Shown here piece after piece: positions 55,037 through 64,000 of a stretch of 64,000 bases of DNA. The translations under genes and the position numbers were made by a program. Source of the DNA: Cellulosilyticum sp. I15G10I2 (GTDB taxonomy: Bacteria; Bacillota; Clostridia; Lachnospirales; Cellulosilyticaceae); assembly GCF_900095725.1 (NCBI RefSeq), contig NZ_FMMP01000006.1:186001-250000 (forward strand), written 5' to 3'. The notes beneath the pieces were generated by a model, which was given only the letters and a program-made list of their open reading frames with translations, ran no database searches and was not told where the DNA came from. Each line of letters begins with the position of its first letter. The first letter of the stretch is position 1.

Positions 55037-55882
55037 TTATTTAGTATAGTAAGCAATACCAACACATCCGGGGCCTACATGCAGGCCTATTACAGGACCT
55101 ATACATTGAATAGTAACATCAATATGCACTTTCTCTTTAATGTTATTGGCAAGAAGCGCCCCCTCTTCCGGGCAGTTAATATGATGGACGATAACGCCTC
55201 CAAGGTCAGCCCCATTTATATCTTGTAAAAATTTATCTACCATAGTATCTATAGCTTTCTTTTTGGTACGTACCTTAGTAAAGATCGTGGTCATGCCATT
55301 TTGTACAGTTAAAATAGGCTTTATTTGGAGTAAGTTGCCAAGCAGTGAGGCGGCAGTACCAATGCGGCCTCCTTTTTTTAAATATGTTAATGTATCAGGA
55401 ATAAATAAAAATGTGCTGTGTGTGATAACGTGCATCGCAGATTTTATGATATCATCCATAGATTTATAAAGAGAGGCTGCATGGGCTGCTTCAATAACTG
55501 CATAACCCATCTGCATACAATTGGTTCTTGAGTCAAGCAGTTCTATTTGGGCATGTGGATATTTTTCTAAAAGTAAATCACGGGTGATATGAGCGCCTGA
55601 AAAAGTTCCGCTCATATCAGATGATAAGAAAATGCCTAAGGCAGAATCACCATTTTGAATAATACGTTCAAAAGTTTTGAAAACTTCTTCAGGTGCAGGC
55701 TGAGAAGAAGTAGGCATTTCTTGTGCATTTTGCATTTCGTTATAAAAACTTTCAGTATCGATTTCGAGTTCGCGTGTGCTTTTCCCATTTAAAATAACAC
55801 TTAATGAAATAATACTTATATCATACTTTTCAATATATTCCTGGGGTATGTAAGAAGTACTGTCAGTTACGAGTTTAATCAT
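55037..55882 (-). CDS. DegV-family fatty-acid-binding protein
   Basis: The 281-residue protein starts IKLVTDSTSYIPQEYIEKY and has TSQPAPEEVFKTFE, LSSDMSGTFSGAHI, DSRTNCMQMG and the C-terminal GPVIGLHVGPGCVGIAYY. These mark the DegV/FakB family, which binds fatty acids for phosphorylation by FakA. FakA is not in the window. GGGAGG precedes the start. It converges on uvrB with only eight bases between the two stop codons. Confidence 0.93.
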   Translation of the reverse strand: MIKLVTDSTSYIPQEYIEKYDISIISLSVILNGKSTRELEIDTESFYNEMQNAQEMPTSSQPAPEEVFKTFERIIQNGDSALGIFLSSDMSGTFSGAHITRDLLLEKYPHAQIELLDSRTNCMQMGYAVIEAAHAASLYKSMDDIIKSAMHVITHSTFLFIPDTLTYLKKGGRIGTAASLLGNLLQIKPILTVQNGMTTIFTKVRTKKKAIDTMVDKFLQDINGADLGGVIVHHINCPEEGALLANNIKEKVHIDVTIQCIGPVIGLHVGPGCVGIAYYTK

Positions 55883-56157
55883 CTGGGTGATACCTCCCTA
55901 ATTCTTAAAATGAATGAATATACTATTTTTAGTAAGGATAGTACAGTCAATATTAACTATAGTTTAACATTGATTAGAGGAAAATCCAACACTTTTGCTA
56001 TAAAGGATAGATAATATGAGCAGGCTATGCTATCATTAAGATGATGCTATAAAGAATTGATAAAATGTAGTAGAACATGTATAATATGGATATACACATC
56101 TTCACCGAAGACACAGTATAGAGACTTTAAAATAAGGCTATAAAAGGAGGTCAAACA

Positions 56158-56805
56158 ATGAAAAATAAAAACAACTACAAAGTTTGGGGTTTATCAATTA
56201 TAGCTGTTGCAGTTATAATAGTTGGTATAGTTTTTACTATAACTCAAATTCAACAAAGAGACAGTGCTGTTAATAATGGGATCGGTGAGAGTAAACCGCA
56301 ACAAAATGTATCGCAGCCAGCTGATACAAAAGAAAAGGATGCTACGGGTTCTACTGAGAAAGAAGAGAATAATCTAGTAGAGTCAAATCAATTAGCACTT
56401 TTTACAGGAGATACTGATACGTATAATAAAAAAGAATTAGAAACTATATCCGTACAAGAGGATTTAAGGTTAGAAAAGAAGTTAGAAATTATTGCATATG
56501 AGTTATCTAAGATGTACTTTGATAATTTCCCTATAGAAATAAAAGCAATTGAGCAGGTAGACGGCAAAAAAATAGCTGTTATTAATTTAAAAGAGAAGCA
56601 AGAATCTAATGATAAAAACAAGACGTGGATGCAGTATTTAAATGCTGGCAGTACAGGTTCAAAGATTACATTAATTACTTTAGAAGAATCCTTTTTACAA
56701 AGGGACTTTAAAGGTGAGTGGATTGATGCTATAAAAATAATATATGAAGAAAAAGATATTGAAGAGTTGGATCATTTTCCAGGGACGGAAGTTATATATC
56801 GTTAA
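56158..56805 (+). CDS. membrane-anchored GerM-domain-like protein
   Basis: The 215-residue protein has an N-terminal membrane helix (residues about 9-29), a polar Gln/Glu/Lys-rich linker to about residue 75, and an outer domain. The domain contains WMQYLNAGSTGSKITLITLE, ESFLQRDFKGEWIDAIKIIY and HFPGTEVIY. This pattern resembles the GerM sporulation/germination domain, but I am not certain. AAAGGAGGTC precedes the ATG. The 275 bases upstream, shared with divergent degV, contain no gene. Confidence 0.6.
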   Translation: MKNKNNYKVWGLSIIAVAVIIVGIVFTITQIQQRDSAVNNGIGESKPQQNVSQPADTKEKDATGSTEKEENNLVESNQLALFTGDTDTYNKKELETISVQEDLRLEKKLEIIAYELSKMYFDNFPIEIKAIEQVDGKKIAVINLKEKQESNDKNKTWMQYLNAGSTGSKITLITLEESFLQRDFKGEWIDAIKIIYEEKDIEELDHFPGTEVIYR

Positions 56806-56827
56806 ATGCATTTAAGCGTAATAAAAT

Positions 56828-56876
56828 AAAGATATAGCGTATTTCATAGGATGATATGCTATATCTTTATTTTTAT
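56828..56876. terminator. terminator between the GerM-like and patatin genes
   Basis: AAAGATATAGC...AT pairs with AT...GCTATATCTTT and is followed by ATTTTTATT. It lies between convergent genes. Confidence 0.85.
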
Positions 56877-58052
56877 TCATAAAGCCAATGCTTTTGCAAT
56901 GTGTTGAATAAAGACTAAGCCTACTTTTAAAAGCACAGGCTTTTTTTGTAGGTTTGTTTCCAAACTATTAGGAGTTGCACTCAGCTCATGAATAAAGTTC
57001 TGTAAAGTATAAATTTTAAATCGTTCTATATCACTTTCTAAAGCGATAGGCTCAAGCAGGCTCAAAATAAGATCTTCATAAGTGCTACACATATCTAATT
57101 TTAAAAGCCGGCTAAGCTTAGGAAGAACCTTTTCAAACAATAAGCGTTCAGGTTGCATTTGGGTATATGACTGAAGAGATAAATTCTTACTTATTTGCAG
57201 TATAGTATCTGCAGAAAGTGATAGCAGGACATTTAAGAAAAACATATTGTCTGTTGAATAGATATAGTACTTAGTGCCTTTTAATTGATAAAGTGCTCGT
57301 TTTGTATCATAATAACCTAGCTTTAAATTATGTTGAATAAGGGCATTGTCAAAAATTAAAACTTTTCCTAGATCTTCAGAAGGTAGAATAGAAAGAATTG
57401 TAGTATTAGTATTTTTAGGTTTTTGTGAGATACCGATGCCAAATGTCCTAACGGCAATGATTCGGGTACATCCTTTACGGATTAATAGATTAATAGGACA
57501 ATTGTCATAAATACCGCCGTCAAGAAAATATTTTCCGGCTATAGGTTCAAGTTTGAAAACGGGGAGATTAGCACTGGCCATTAAGTAAGCTGTTATCTTA
57601 CCTTCGGGAATATCTTCTTTGTAAAGTTCCAGTGGTTTTAAGTCAGATAAAGAAACTGTAATCATGCCTAAATCAATAGGTGAAGCTCTTAGTTTATCTT
57701 CATCTATATAACTATCCAAGAGTTGTTTGATTTTTACTGTATCTAATCCTTTATTAGCAACAAATTCTTTGAGCTTTGCAGACACATAAAATAGCGTGTC
57801 ACGGTCTATGTTCTTGTTAAGCAGGTTTTGCAGCTTGGTATCTTCAATATCAAATATTAACGAAGTGGTCATGTTTTCCCAAAGTTCATAACCCAGTTCA
57901 AAGTCACCCTGTGCAATAATAGCTGCATTAAATGCGCCAATAGAGGTACCGGCTACAGCATCAAAAGTGTAACCTTCTTCTAGAAGTGATTTAACTGCTC
58001 CCATATGAAAAGCGCCTTTAGCGCCGCCACCTTCTAAAGCTAATCCTAGCAT
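56877..58052 (-). CDS. patatin-like phospholipase
   Basis: The 391-residue protein has the patatin oxyanion motif GGGAKG (residues 8-13), the nucleophile Ser37 in GTSIG and the catalytic Asp in FLDGG near residue 178. Patatins are lipid acyl hydrolases; there is no signal peptide, so it is cytosolic. The C-terminal 150 residues are unassigned. ATG 58052 has AAGGAGG upstream; the frame stays open to 58115, but that would run into the duplicated two-hairpin element and lacks a ribosome site. Its promoter probably lies around the ATTATAC-A-GTATAAT palindrome at 58087. Confidence 0.9.
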   Translation of the reverse strand: MLGLALEGGGAKGAFHMGAVKSLLEEGYTFDAVAGTSIGAFNAAIIAQGDFELGYELWENMTTSLIFDIEDTKLQNLLNKNIDRDTLFYVSAKLKEFVANKGLDTVKIKQLLDSYIDEDKLRASPIDLGMITVSLSDLKPLELYKEDIPEGKITAYLMASANLPVFKLEPIAGKYFLDGGIYDNCPINLLIRKGCTRIIAVRTFGIGISQKPKNTNTTILSILPSEDLGKVLIFDNALIQHNLKLGYYDTKRALYQLKGTKYYIYSTDNMFFLNVLLSLSADTILQISKNLSLQSYTQMQPERLLFEKVLPKLSRLLKLDMCSTYEDLILSLLEPIALESDIERFKIYTLQNFIHELSATPNSLETNLQKKPVLLKVGLVFIQHIAKALAL

Positions 58053-58086
58053 AGCACCCTCCTTATAAACTATAAATATAATACTT

Positions 58087-58101
58087 ATTATACAGTATAA
58101 T
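58087..58101. promoter_or_regulatory. palindrome with TATAAT beside element copy 2
   Basis: ATTATACAGTATAAT is a perfect 7-1-7 palindrome. It provides a -10-like hexamer on each strand: TATAAT at 58096-58101 for the plus strand, directly before the two-hairpin element, and the mirror for the patatin gene. I see no good -35. Confidence 0.4.
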
Positions 58102-58107
58102 AGTATA

Positions 58108-58214
58108 GATTTCACATTTTAAAGTTTAAGTTATTCATGATATTATTTAATGTGAAATCATTCTGAGAAACACCATTATAGTAGTGAATAAATCAAGTTT
58201 ATATGTTGTTTCTC
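58108..58214 (+). ncRNA. two-hairpin leader element, copy 2
   Basis: Hairpin 1 pairs GATTTCACATT (58108-58118) with AATGTGAAATC (58149-58159), all Watson-Crick. The ATTCT linker (58160-58164) is identical to copy 1. Hairpin 2 pairs GAGAAACA (58165-58172) with TGTTTCTC (58207-58214), with weaker pairs inside. Loop motifs TTATTCA (58131-58137) and TGAATAA (58185-58191) are kept. It lies between the divergent patatin gene and the DUF503 gene and about 105 bases before the latter's ribosome site. It is the same length as copy 1 (107 bases). Confidence 0.55.
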
Positions 58215-58330
58215 TATATTATATTTATTATATCAATGTATTATGAAAATAGAGCTTGTTGCATAGTGCACATTCAATTACAGTATAATAAGCATAGATA
58301 AATTCAAGAAATATTATAGTGAGGTATGAT

Positions 58331-58612
58331 ATGTTTGTAGGGGTTATAAAAATAAAGTTATACGCAGACTGGGTGCATTCGCTTAAAGAAAAAAGAATGA
58401 TTGTGCAAAGTATTATAGGCAAAACAAGGCATCAATTCAATGTATCTATTAATGAGATTGATTTGCTTGATGTGCACCAGACCATCATGCTTGGAATAAG
58501 TATGGTTTCTAATTCTGAGGCACAGTTAAGCCGCAGTTTGGATAAGGTCATTAGTTTTATAGAAAGTCATACAGAAGCAGTTGTGATGGATATAGAAATA
58601 GAAATGATGTAA
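58331..58612 (+). CDS. DUF503 protein (YlxP-like)
   Basis: The 93-residue protein reads VGVIKIKLYADWVHSLKEKR, then a conserved middle and SRSLDKVISFIESH, the DUF503 family. The Bacillus homologue YlxP is encoded near infB and rbfA and is thought to act on ribosomes, but the function is not proved. Here it is away from that cluster. ATG 58331 has GTGAGG upstream; a GTG at 58319 is that same site. The gene lies downstream of element copy 2. Confidence 0.85.
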   Translation: MFVGVIKIKLYADWVHSLKEKRMIVQSIIGKTRHQFNVSINEIDLLDVHQTIMLGISMVSNSEAQLSRSLDKVISFIESHTEAVVMDIEIEMM

Positions 58613-58642
58613 TCAAGTAATGAAGTAATGAAGTAAATAGAC

Positions 58643-58682
58643 AAAGTCCCGGATTCAATAAAATTGAGCCGGGACTTTATAA
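58643..58682. terminator. terminator between DUF503 and the CAP-domain gene
   Basis: AAAGTCCCGG pairs with CCGGGACTTT across a 15-base loop between convergent genes. The flanking T-run is short on the plus strand. Confidence 0.75.
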
Positions 58683-58684
58683 GA

Positions 58685-59548
58685 TTATTTACGAATAAAC
58701 ATTTGTGTCCAGTAATGACCGCTGGCATCATAGCCTATACCTATTAATGTGAATTCGGGTTTAAGTATATTTGCTTTGTGCCCTGGACTATTCATCCAAC
58801 CCTGCATAACAGATTCTGGCGATTGGTAGCCCATAGCAATATTTTCGCCGGCCATTGTATAACTTATACCAAAGCTTGTCATCATATCAAAGGGTGAACC
58901 ATATGTTGGGCTTATATGATCAAAATAACGATTAACTCGCAGATCTTCAGATTTTTTACGAGCCACAATTCTAAGTGGCTCATCCATTGTTAAAGAAGAA
59001 AGACCAGCCTTAATACGTTCGATGTTAACGAGTTCTAATATTTTATTTTCAAATGTAATAATAGAATGGGTGTCTATAGGTGTGGCAATAGCTTTAGGGA
59101 TTAAAACTGTTATTTTACCATTTTTCCAATCAACTTGGTAACCAAAAGCTTCTGCTAAAAGACGTAACTTAATATAACTTCTGTTATTTTTTATTTCTAT
59201 AGCTTGATAATATGTCGTACCATTTATAACGAGCGCTTTCGTTCTAGAATTAGCTCTTGCAACTGTATTCTTAAGCGTTAAGGTGTTTCTTCCAGATAAT
59301 GTGATGTGAGGTTCTTGCCAGTCTATAATTAAACCAAGGGCTTCACCTACAGCTCTAATGGGAATCATAGTGCTGTTTGATGCTGAAATATAAGGTTGAT
59401 TACTACGCAGGTCTAAAGCTTTATTCTGAACTGAAACAGAAATAGTGCTGGCCAACAGATTAGAAGTACTCATTATAAGCACAAATGAAACAAGTATGGC
59501 GCTCTTAATCTTTCTCATGTGTTGATAAAAAGGTTTATTGTTTTTCAT
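58685..59548 (-). CDS. secreted stalk-domain plus CAP/SCP-domain protein
   Basis: The 287-residue protein has a membrane/signal segment (residues about 17-35, ILVSFVLIMSTSNLLA), two stalk-type repeats (STMIPIRAVGEALGL; SYIKLRLLAEAFGYQ) and a C-terminal CAP domain with LELVNIERIKAGLSSL, RYFDHISPTYGSPFDMM, AGENIAMGY and MNSPGHKANIL. This is the YkwD/CAP type of Firmicute cell-surface protein, of unsettled function. ATG 59548 has GGAGG eight bases upstream. It is divergent from uvrA with 336 bases between, which hold the uvrA promoter. Confidence 0.9.
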   Translation of the reverse strand: MKNNKPFYQHMRKIKSAILVSFVLIMSTSNLLASTISVSVQNKALDLRSNQPYISASNSTMIPIRAVGEALGLIIDWQEPHITLSGRNTLTLKNTVARANSRTKALVINGTTYYQAIEIKNNRSYIKLRLLAEAFGYQVDWKNGKITVLIPKAIATPIDTHSIITFENKILELVNIERIKAGLSSLTMDEPLRIVARKKSEDLRVNRYFDHISPTYGSPFDMMTSFGISYTMAGENIAMGYQSPESVMQGWMNSPGHKANILKPEFTLIGIGYDASGHYWTQMFIRK

Positions 59549-59809
59549 ATGCAGAGCCCTCCAACTCATTAGTGTGTCAATGTGAGTGTATAGTGTAATC
59601 GTACTATAATAGTATACAATGATTAAGTTTAAACAACAATATGCAACAACAAATTACCATATAATGCCTAGTATAAAAATATAAATATTAACAATATAAG
59701 TATATACTAGCTGAACCAAATTATTTTACCCTATCAATAGTAGTAAGAGATATTTATAGCGTAAGCTCTTTATGGAAAAAAGTGTGACATAGAGTTATTG
59801 AAAAAAACT

Positions 59810-59823
59810 CGAACATATGTTTG
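59810..59823. promoter_or_regulatory. LexA (SOS) box upstream of uvrA
   Basis: CGAACATATGTTTG matches the Firmicute LexA consensus CGAACRNRYGTTYG at every position. It overlaps the -35 of the uvrA promoter by three bases. Confidence 0.92.
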
Positions 59824-59848
59824 AAAAATAAAAAGCATGTGATATAAT
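59821..59848 (+). promoter_or_regulatory. uvrA promoter
   Basis: TTGAAA (59821-59826), 16 bases, TATAAT (59843-59848), about 37 bases before the ATG and overlapped by the LexA box. Confidence 0.8.
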
Positions 59849-59884
59849 AGATTAAAACTATGGATAATTTAAGAAGGGGTATGT

Positions 59885-62716
59885 ATGAAAAATAAGATTA
59901 TAATAAAAGGTGCCAAAGAGCATAATCTTAAAAATATAGATTTAGAGCTTCAAAGAGATCAATTTATTGTTTTTACAGGACTCAGTGGATCTGGAAAATC
60001 TTCACTTGCTTTTGATACTATTTATGCGGAAGGGCAAAGACGCTATGTAGAATCTCTATCAGCTTATGCAAGACAGTTCTTAGGGCAAATGGAAAAACCA
60101 GATGTAGAGAGCATAACAGGCCTATCACCGGCAATCTCTATTGATCAAAAAACAACCAGTAAAAACCCACGTTCTACAGTAGGAACTGTGACAGAAATAT
60201 ATGATTATATTAGACTTTTATTTGCAAGGGTAGGTATCCCACATTGTCCCAATTGTGGAAAAGAAATAAAAAAACAAACGATAGATCAAATTGTAGATCA
60301 GCTCATGGAGCTTGAAGAACGTACACGTATTCAGTTATTAGCACCTGTAGTCAGAGGGCGTAAGGGCCTGCATGAGAAGGTTTTAGAACATGCTAAAAAA
60401 CAAGGCTATGTAAGAGTACGTATTAATGGAGAAATCTATGATCTTTCAGAAGAAGAGATTGTGCTGGATAAAAATAAAAAACATACGATAGAAGTAGTAG
60501 TTGACAGACTAAGTATTAAAGACGGTATAGAAAAGCGGCTTACAGATTCTATTGAAACAGTTATGAAGTTAACGGGAGGCCTGCTCGTTGTAGATGTTAT
60601 AGGGCAAGAAGAGATGCGATTTAGCCAAAGTTTCTCTTGTCCCGATTGTAATATCAGCATAGATGAAATCGAGCCAAGACTTTTTTCCTTTAATAATCCG
60701 CATGGAGCATGCCCGGTTTGTACAGGACTTGGAGAAAGACTAGAGGTAGATCCAGAACTGGTTATTCCTAATCAGAGTCTTACCTTAAGACAAGGGGCAA
60801 TAGCTGTTATGGGATGGGGTTCAATAGGTAATCCTGAAAGCTACGCCTATGCGCTTTTTAATGCACTCATGGCAAAATATCAATTTGACTTAGATACACC
60901 GTATAAAGATTTGCCGCAAAAAGTTAAAGATATAATCCTCTATGGTACAGGCAAACATACTATTAAATTTACGTTTACCGGCGAATATGGGACAAGAGAG
61001 TATGACTATGTATTTGAGGGAGTACTGGCTAATACCGAAAGACGTTATAAAGAAACGAATTCTGAAGGTATGAAGCAAGAGTATGAAAACTTTATGACAA
61101 GTATTCCTTGCAGCAGCTGTAAAGGCGCAAGGCTGAAGCCAGAAGCTCTTGCTGTTACAGTTGGAGACAAAAACATCAATCATATTACGCAAGTGTCTAT
61201 TGGTGAATTAAAGAGCTTTTTTGAGACTATTACGCTTAATGAGAGACAAAGAAAAATAGGTGAACAGATTTTTAATGAGATTCATGCCAGACTTGGATTT
61301 CTTGTAGATGTAGGCCTGGATTACTTGACTTTATCAAGGTCAGCCGGTACGCTCTCAGGCGGGGAAGCACAAAGAATAAGGCTGGCAACACAGATTGGTT
61401 CTGGGCTTGTAGGGGTACTTTATATTTTAGATGAACCGAGTATCGGGCTTCATCAACGAGATAATGAAAAACTTATACAGACCCTTGTTAGGTTAAGAGA
61501 TTTAGGCAATACGCTTATTGTGGTAGAACACGATGAAGATACCATGCATGCAGCAGATTGGATTGTAGATATTGGTCCAGGAGCCGGGGAACATGGCGGG
61601 GAAGTCATAGCATCAGGGCCTATTGATACGATTTTGACCTGTGAGTCGTCTGAGACTGGCGCATATCTTAGCGGCAAAAAGAAAATAGATATCCCGCCAA
61701 TCAGAAGAATAGGAAGTGGAGAGTATCTTACTGTTAAAGGGGCAAGAGAGAATAATCTTAAGAATGTTAAGCTGCGTCTGCCGCTGGGGACATTTACTTG
61801 TATTACCGGCGTATCTGGCTCAGGAAAAAGTACATTAATTAATGAAATTCTTCTTAAGAGACTTGCAAGAGACTTAAATGGGGCGAGATTAAAACCGGGT
61901 CTTCATGATGAAATACAAGGGATAGAATATCTTGATAAAGTGATTAATATAGACCAGTCACCTATTGGCAGAACACCAAGGTCAAATCCTGCCACCTATA
62001 CAGGAGTATTTGATCAAATTAGAGACTTATTTGCGCAAACCCAGGAAGCTAAAATGAAGGGGTATCAAAAAGGCAGGTTCAGCTTCAATGTTAAGGGGGG
62101 AAGATGTGAAGCGTGTCAAGGGGATGGGATGATAAAAATAGAAATGCACTTTTTGCCTGATGTTTATGTACCTTGTGAGGTATGTAAAGGCAAACGTTAT
62201 AACAGAGAAACCTTAGAAGTAAAATATAAGGAGAAGTCTATATCCGATGTACTTCATATGACAGTAGAAGAGGCTCTTATGTTTTTTCAAAACATACCGG
62301 CTATTGAGCGTAAACTTAGAACATTATACGATGTAGGGCTATCCTACATTCGATTAGGACAACCCTCTACAACCCTATCAGGGGGAGAAGCGCAAAGAGT
62401 TAAGCTTGCAACAGAACTCAGTAAGCGCAGTACAGGCAAAACTATGTATATTTTAGATGAACCTACAACGGGGCTACATTTTGCTGATGTTCATAAGTTG
62501 ATCGGGATATTAGACCGATTAGTTGAAACTGGTAATACAGTCGTTGTAATCGAGCATAATTTAGATGTAATTAAAACATCAGACTATATAGTTGACTTGG
62601 GGCCAGAAGGCGGCATGCGCGGTGGTATGATAATAGCTGAAGGGACTCCTGAACAAGTTGCTAAAAAGGCAAAGTCTTATACGGGTCAGTTTCTTAAAAA
62701 GTATCTAAAGGGATAA
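59885..62716 (+). CDS. uvrA: excinuclease ABC subunit A
   Basis: The 943-residue protein has two ABC ATPase halves: Walker [10 protein letters not shown] (residues about 32-40) and GVSGSGKST (near 641), signatures [14 protein letters not shown] and [14 protein letters not shown], Walker [12 protein letters not shown] and [11 protein letters not shown]. Zinc modules are [16 protein letters not shown]...CPVCTGLG and CEACQGDG...CEVCKGKRY. UvrA finds DNA lesions and loads UvrB. The start follows GAAGGGG; an ATG four bases earlier is out of frame. SOS control is expected from the LexA box. uvrB lies upstream, five genes away. Confidence 0.98.
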   Translation: MKNKIIIKGAKEHNLKNIDLELQRDQFIVFTGLSGSGKSSLAFDTIYAEGQRRYVESLSAYARQFLGQMEKPDVESITGLSPAISIDQKTTSKNPRSTVGTVTEIYDYIRLLFARVGIPHCPNCGKEIKKQTIDQIVDQLMELEERTRIQLLAPVVRGRKGLHEKVLEHAKKQGYVRVRINGEIYDLSEEEIVLDKNKKHTIEVVVDRLSIKDGIEKRLTDSIETVMKLTGGLLVVDVIGQEEMRFSQSFSCPDCNISIDEIEPRLFSFNNPHGACPVCTGLGERLEVDPELVIPNQSLTLRQGAIAVMGWGSIGNPESYAYALFNALMAKYQFDLDTPYKDLPQKVKDIILYGTGKHTIKFTFTGEYGTREYDYVFEGVLANTERRYKETNSEGMKQEYENFMTSIPCSSCKGARLKPEALAVTVGDKNINHITQVSIGELKSFFETITLNERQRKIGEQIFNEIHARLGFLVDVGLDYLTLSRSAGTLSGGEAQRIRLATQIGSGLVGVLYILDEPSIGLHQRDNEKLIQTLVRLRDLGNTLIVVEHDEDTMHAADWIVDIGPGAGEHGGEVIASGPIDTILTCESSETGAYLSGKKKIDIPPIRRIGSGEYLTVKGARENNLKNVKLRLPLGTFTCITGVSGSGKSTLINEILLKRLARDLNGARLKPGLHDEIQGIEYLDKVINIDQSPIGRTPRSNPATYTGVFDQIRDLFAQTQEAKMKGYQKGRFSFNVKGGRCEACQGDGMIKIEMHFLPDVYVPCEVCKGKRYNRETLEVKYKEKSISDVLHMTVEEALMFFQNIPAIERKLRTLYDVGLSYIRLGQPSTTLSGGEAQRVKLATELSKRSTGKTMYILDEPTTGLHFADVHKLIGILDRLVETGNTVVVIEHNLDVIKTSDYIVDLGPEGGMRGGMIIAEGTPEQVAKKAKSYTGQFLKKYLKG

Positions 62717-62719
62717 TCA

Positions 62720-62757
62720 AAAGGGTAGCATATCACATTGTGATATGCTACCCTTTC
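62720..62757. terminator. bidirectional terminator after uvrA
   Basis: AAAGGGTAGCATATCACA pairs with TGATATGCTACCCTTT around a tight loop, between convergent uvrA and the stalk gene. Confidence 0.9.
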
Positions 62758-62791
62758 ATAGTTATATAAAGAATCATTTAAAATATTTATT

Positions 62792-63871
62792 TTAATTACT
62801 AGTAGAAACTGTATTGATGATAAGGCTGCCGTTTTCGTAGTCGGCAATGAGGCCAAGAGAATTGTCTTTCACAACAATAATAATTTTATCATAAGTACTA
62901 TATTCATCTTCTATATCGTCAATAATGTCGTCGAGATACTTTCTTAAATTGCTACGGCTAATATCATTCCAAGCTGCTCTGTAATCCGTACCGCTCGTTC
63001 TCAGATTCACATTAAGTGTAGCTGTCAACGTACTGCTTCTTTCACTCAGGTCTATGGCGTTAATGGGAATGCTAGGTGTTACGATATTAATTGTTTTATA
63101 GTATCTTTCCAGTTCTGTTTCAAACTCAGAAAGTGAAAGATAAGACTCTTCTTCATAGGTATAAGAACCTGTTTTAGAATATCTGAAGGTTGCAACTTCT
63201 TTATCTGTACGGCTGTCCTCTAATGTTCCTCTAATTTCAGTATCTTTATGAGCACTTGCAATATCATAACAGATTTCTCTTATAAACTGTTTGCGTCTTG
63301 ATTCAGTTGTTTTAGCAAAGTCGCTGCTGTCATATCTGCTGTCATAAGAGACAGTTAGCTCTAAACGGCTAGAGACAAGTCTAAGATTAAATTCCCAATC
63401 GATATTGTAATCATCATAGTAAGTATCTTTAATTTTGCTTAAAGTATTATTAATGGCAGCGGTTGTTAGATTACTTCCTTCTGTACCAGTGCCTTTAAAG
63501 GTTTCAAGTTCTTTTTTTGCAACGTCTAATTGCTGCTTAAGGGATGCAATCTCAAAGTTTTTAGCCGCGAGCTCTTGTTCAGTTGAAACATTGGAGCTTG
63601 TTTGGCTTGCAATATAAATCGTATTATTAGCCCAATTTACATTAGCTCCCATGATCTCACTTACTGCACGAAGGGGTACATATGTAGTGCCGTTTACTAA
63701 AAAAGGCTCACTGCTTAATATTTTAGTCTGCCCATTATATGATATAGCTATATTGCTATAAACAGCTTTAAGTGATTTTGTAATGCTTGCAGCATTTAAA
63801 ACAGTACCAGACAGTGCAATGCCAAGTCCTAAGGTCAAACATAAGACTTTATAAGATTTAAATTTTTTCAT
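62792..63871 (-). CDS. secreted stalk-domain protein with coiled coil
   Basis: The 359-residue protein has a signal peptide (LCLTLGLGIALSGTVL, cleavage near NAA), one stalk/copper-amine-oxidase-N unit (TTYVPLRAVSEIMGANVNW), a predicted coiled coil at about residues 98-125 (EIASLKQQLDVAKKELETF) and a C-terminal domain of 220 residues I do not recognise. AAGGAGG precedes the start. It is probably exported and surface-located. The last 130 bases of the window, upstream of it, are AT-rich with no gene I can support. Confidence 0.8.
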   Translation of the reverse strand: MKKFKSYKVLCLTLGLGIALSGTVLNAASITKSLKAVYSNIAISYNGQTKILSSEPFLVNGTTYVPLRAVSEIMGANVNWANNTIYIASQTSSNVSTEQELAAKNFEIASLKQQLDVAKKELETFKGTGTEGSNLTTAAINNTLSKIKDTYYDDYNIDWEFNLRLVSSRLELTVSYDSRYDSSDFAKTTESRRKQFIREICYDIASAHKDTEIRGTLEDSRTDKEVATFRYSKTGSYTYEEESYLSLSEFETELERYYKTINIVTPSIPINAIDLSERSSTLTATLNVNLRTSGTDYRAAWNDISRSNLRKYLDDIIDDIEDEYSTYDKIIIVVKDNSLGLIADYENGSLIINTVSTSN

Positions 63872-64000
63872 GGTATCCTCCTTAATAATTAAATAAATTT
63901 ATTGATTTAATTATTTGTATTTAAGTTAAGTATATATAAAATTTACCATAATTTCAATGTATTATTCCAAAATATACTAATTTAATACAACTGAAACAAT

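Noticed and set aside
58609-58635. Tandem AAGTAATG repeats after DUF503
   Set aside because: Only two to three imperfect units between genes; too short to support a function.
1-64000. CRISPR array, IS element with transposase, tRNA or rRNA
   Set aside because: I saw no regularly spaced repeats, no transposase motifs and no cloverleaf or rRNA sequence when reading the gene gaps.

Overview
The window is low-GC DNA with strong Shine-Dalgarno sequences, frequent TTG/GTG starts, tightly packed genes and many hairpin-plus-T-run terminators. The gene content (FeoA/FeoB with a FeoB-associated Cys-rich peptide, rubrerythrin and flavo-diiron protein, DUF1540, stalk/copper-amine-oxidase-N surface proteins, a Lon-like protease, an rpmE-DUF1385-prmC-prfA block) points to an anaerobic clostridial Firmicute, possibly a Lachnospirales/Cellulosilyticum-like lineage. 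That placement is inference from gene content. I saw no rRNA, tRNA, CRISPR array or transposase gene.

Layout. 0-4.1 kb: 3' end of homoserine kinase, then an operon of two paralogous membrane histidine-kinase-like proteins. One keeps the ATP-binding domain but lacks the phospho-accepting His. The other keeps the His box but has lost the ATP-binding motifs. Their 5' leader is a two-hairpin element whose only other copy lies at 58.1 kb. 4.1-6.3 kb: tex. 6.5-9.3 kb: Fur-box-controlled feoA-feoB and a 50-residue Cys-rich membrane peptide. 9.5-12.6 kb: an acidic amino-acid ABC transporter behind a structured leader. 12.7-18.0 kb: a phytoene-desaturase-like oxidoreductase with its TetR regulator, a chromate transporter and SelO; parts of this stretch have visibly richer G+C. 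18.1-27.6 kb: a beta-galactoside utilisation locus (AraC regulator, ABC importer, GH2 and GH42 enzymes). 27.8-30.5 kb: aconitase. 30.7-32.1 kb: a decayed SpoVK/CbxX-like AAA gene.

32.1-35.5 kb: CBS protein, flavo-diiron protein, FMN riboswitch with ribU, and rubrerythrin, which together suggest oxygen and flavin management. 35.7-37.3 kb: tsaE-tsaB-rimI. 37.5-42.1 kb: a large secreted stalk-domain protein and a Lon-like protease. 42.4-44.6 kb: ilvN and a PAS/degenerate-GGDEF/EAL phosphodiesterase. 44.7-49.4 kb: rho, rpmE, DUF1385, prmC, prfA. 49.5-52.9 kb: ZIP transporter, a second copy of the large stalk-domain protein, and a tandem DUF1540 protein. 53.0-62.7 kb: uvrB and uvrA separated by degV, a GerM-like protein, patatin, DUF503 and a CAP-domain protein; uvrA has a consensus LexA box, uvrB does not. 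62.8-63.9 kb: another stalk-domain protein.

The items I find most worth following are the complementary split kinase pair, the duplicated two-hairpin/pseudoknot leader element, the structured leader of the amino-acid transporter, and the paralogous pair of large uncharacterised secreted proteins. All promoter, operator and RNA calls were made by eye.
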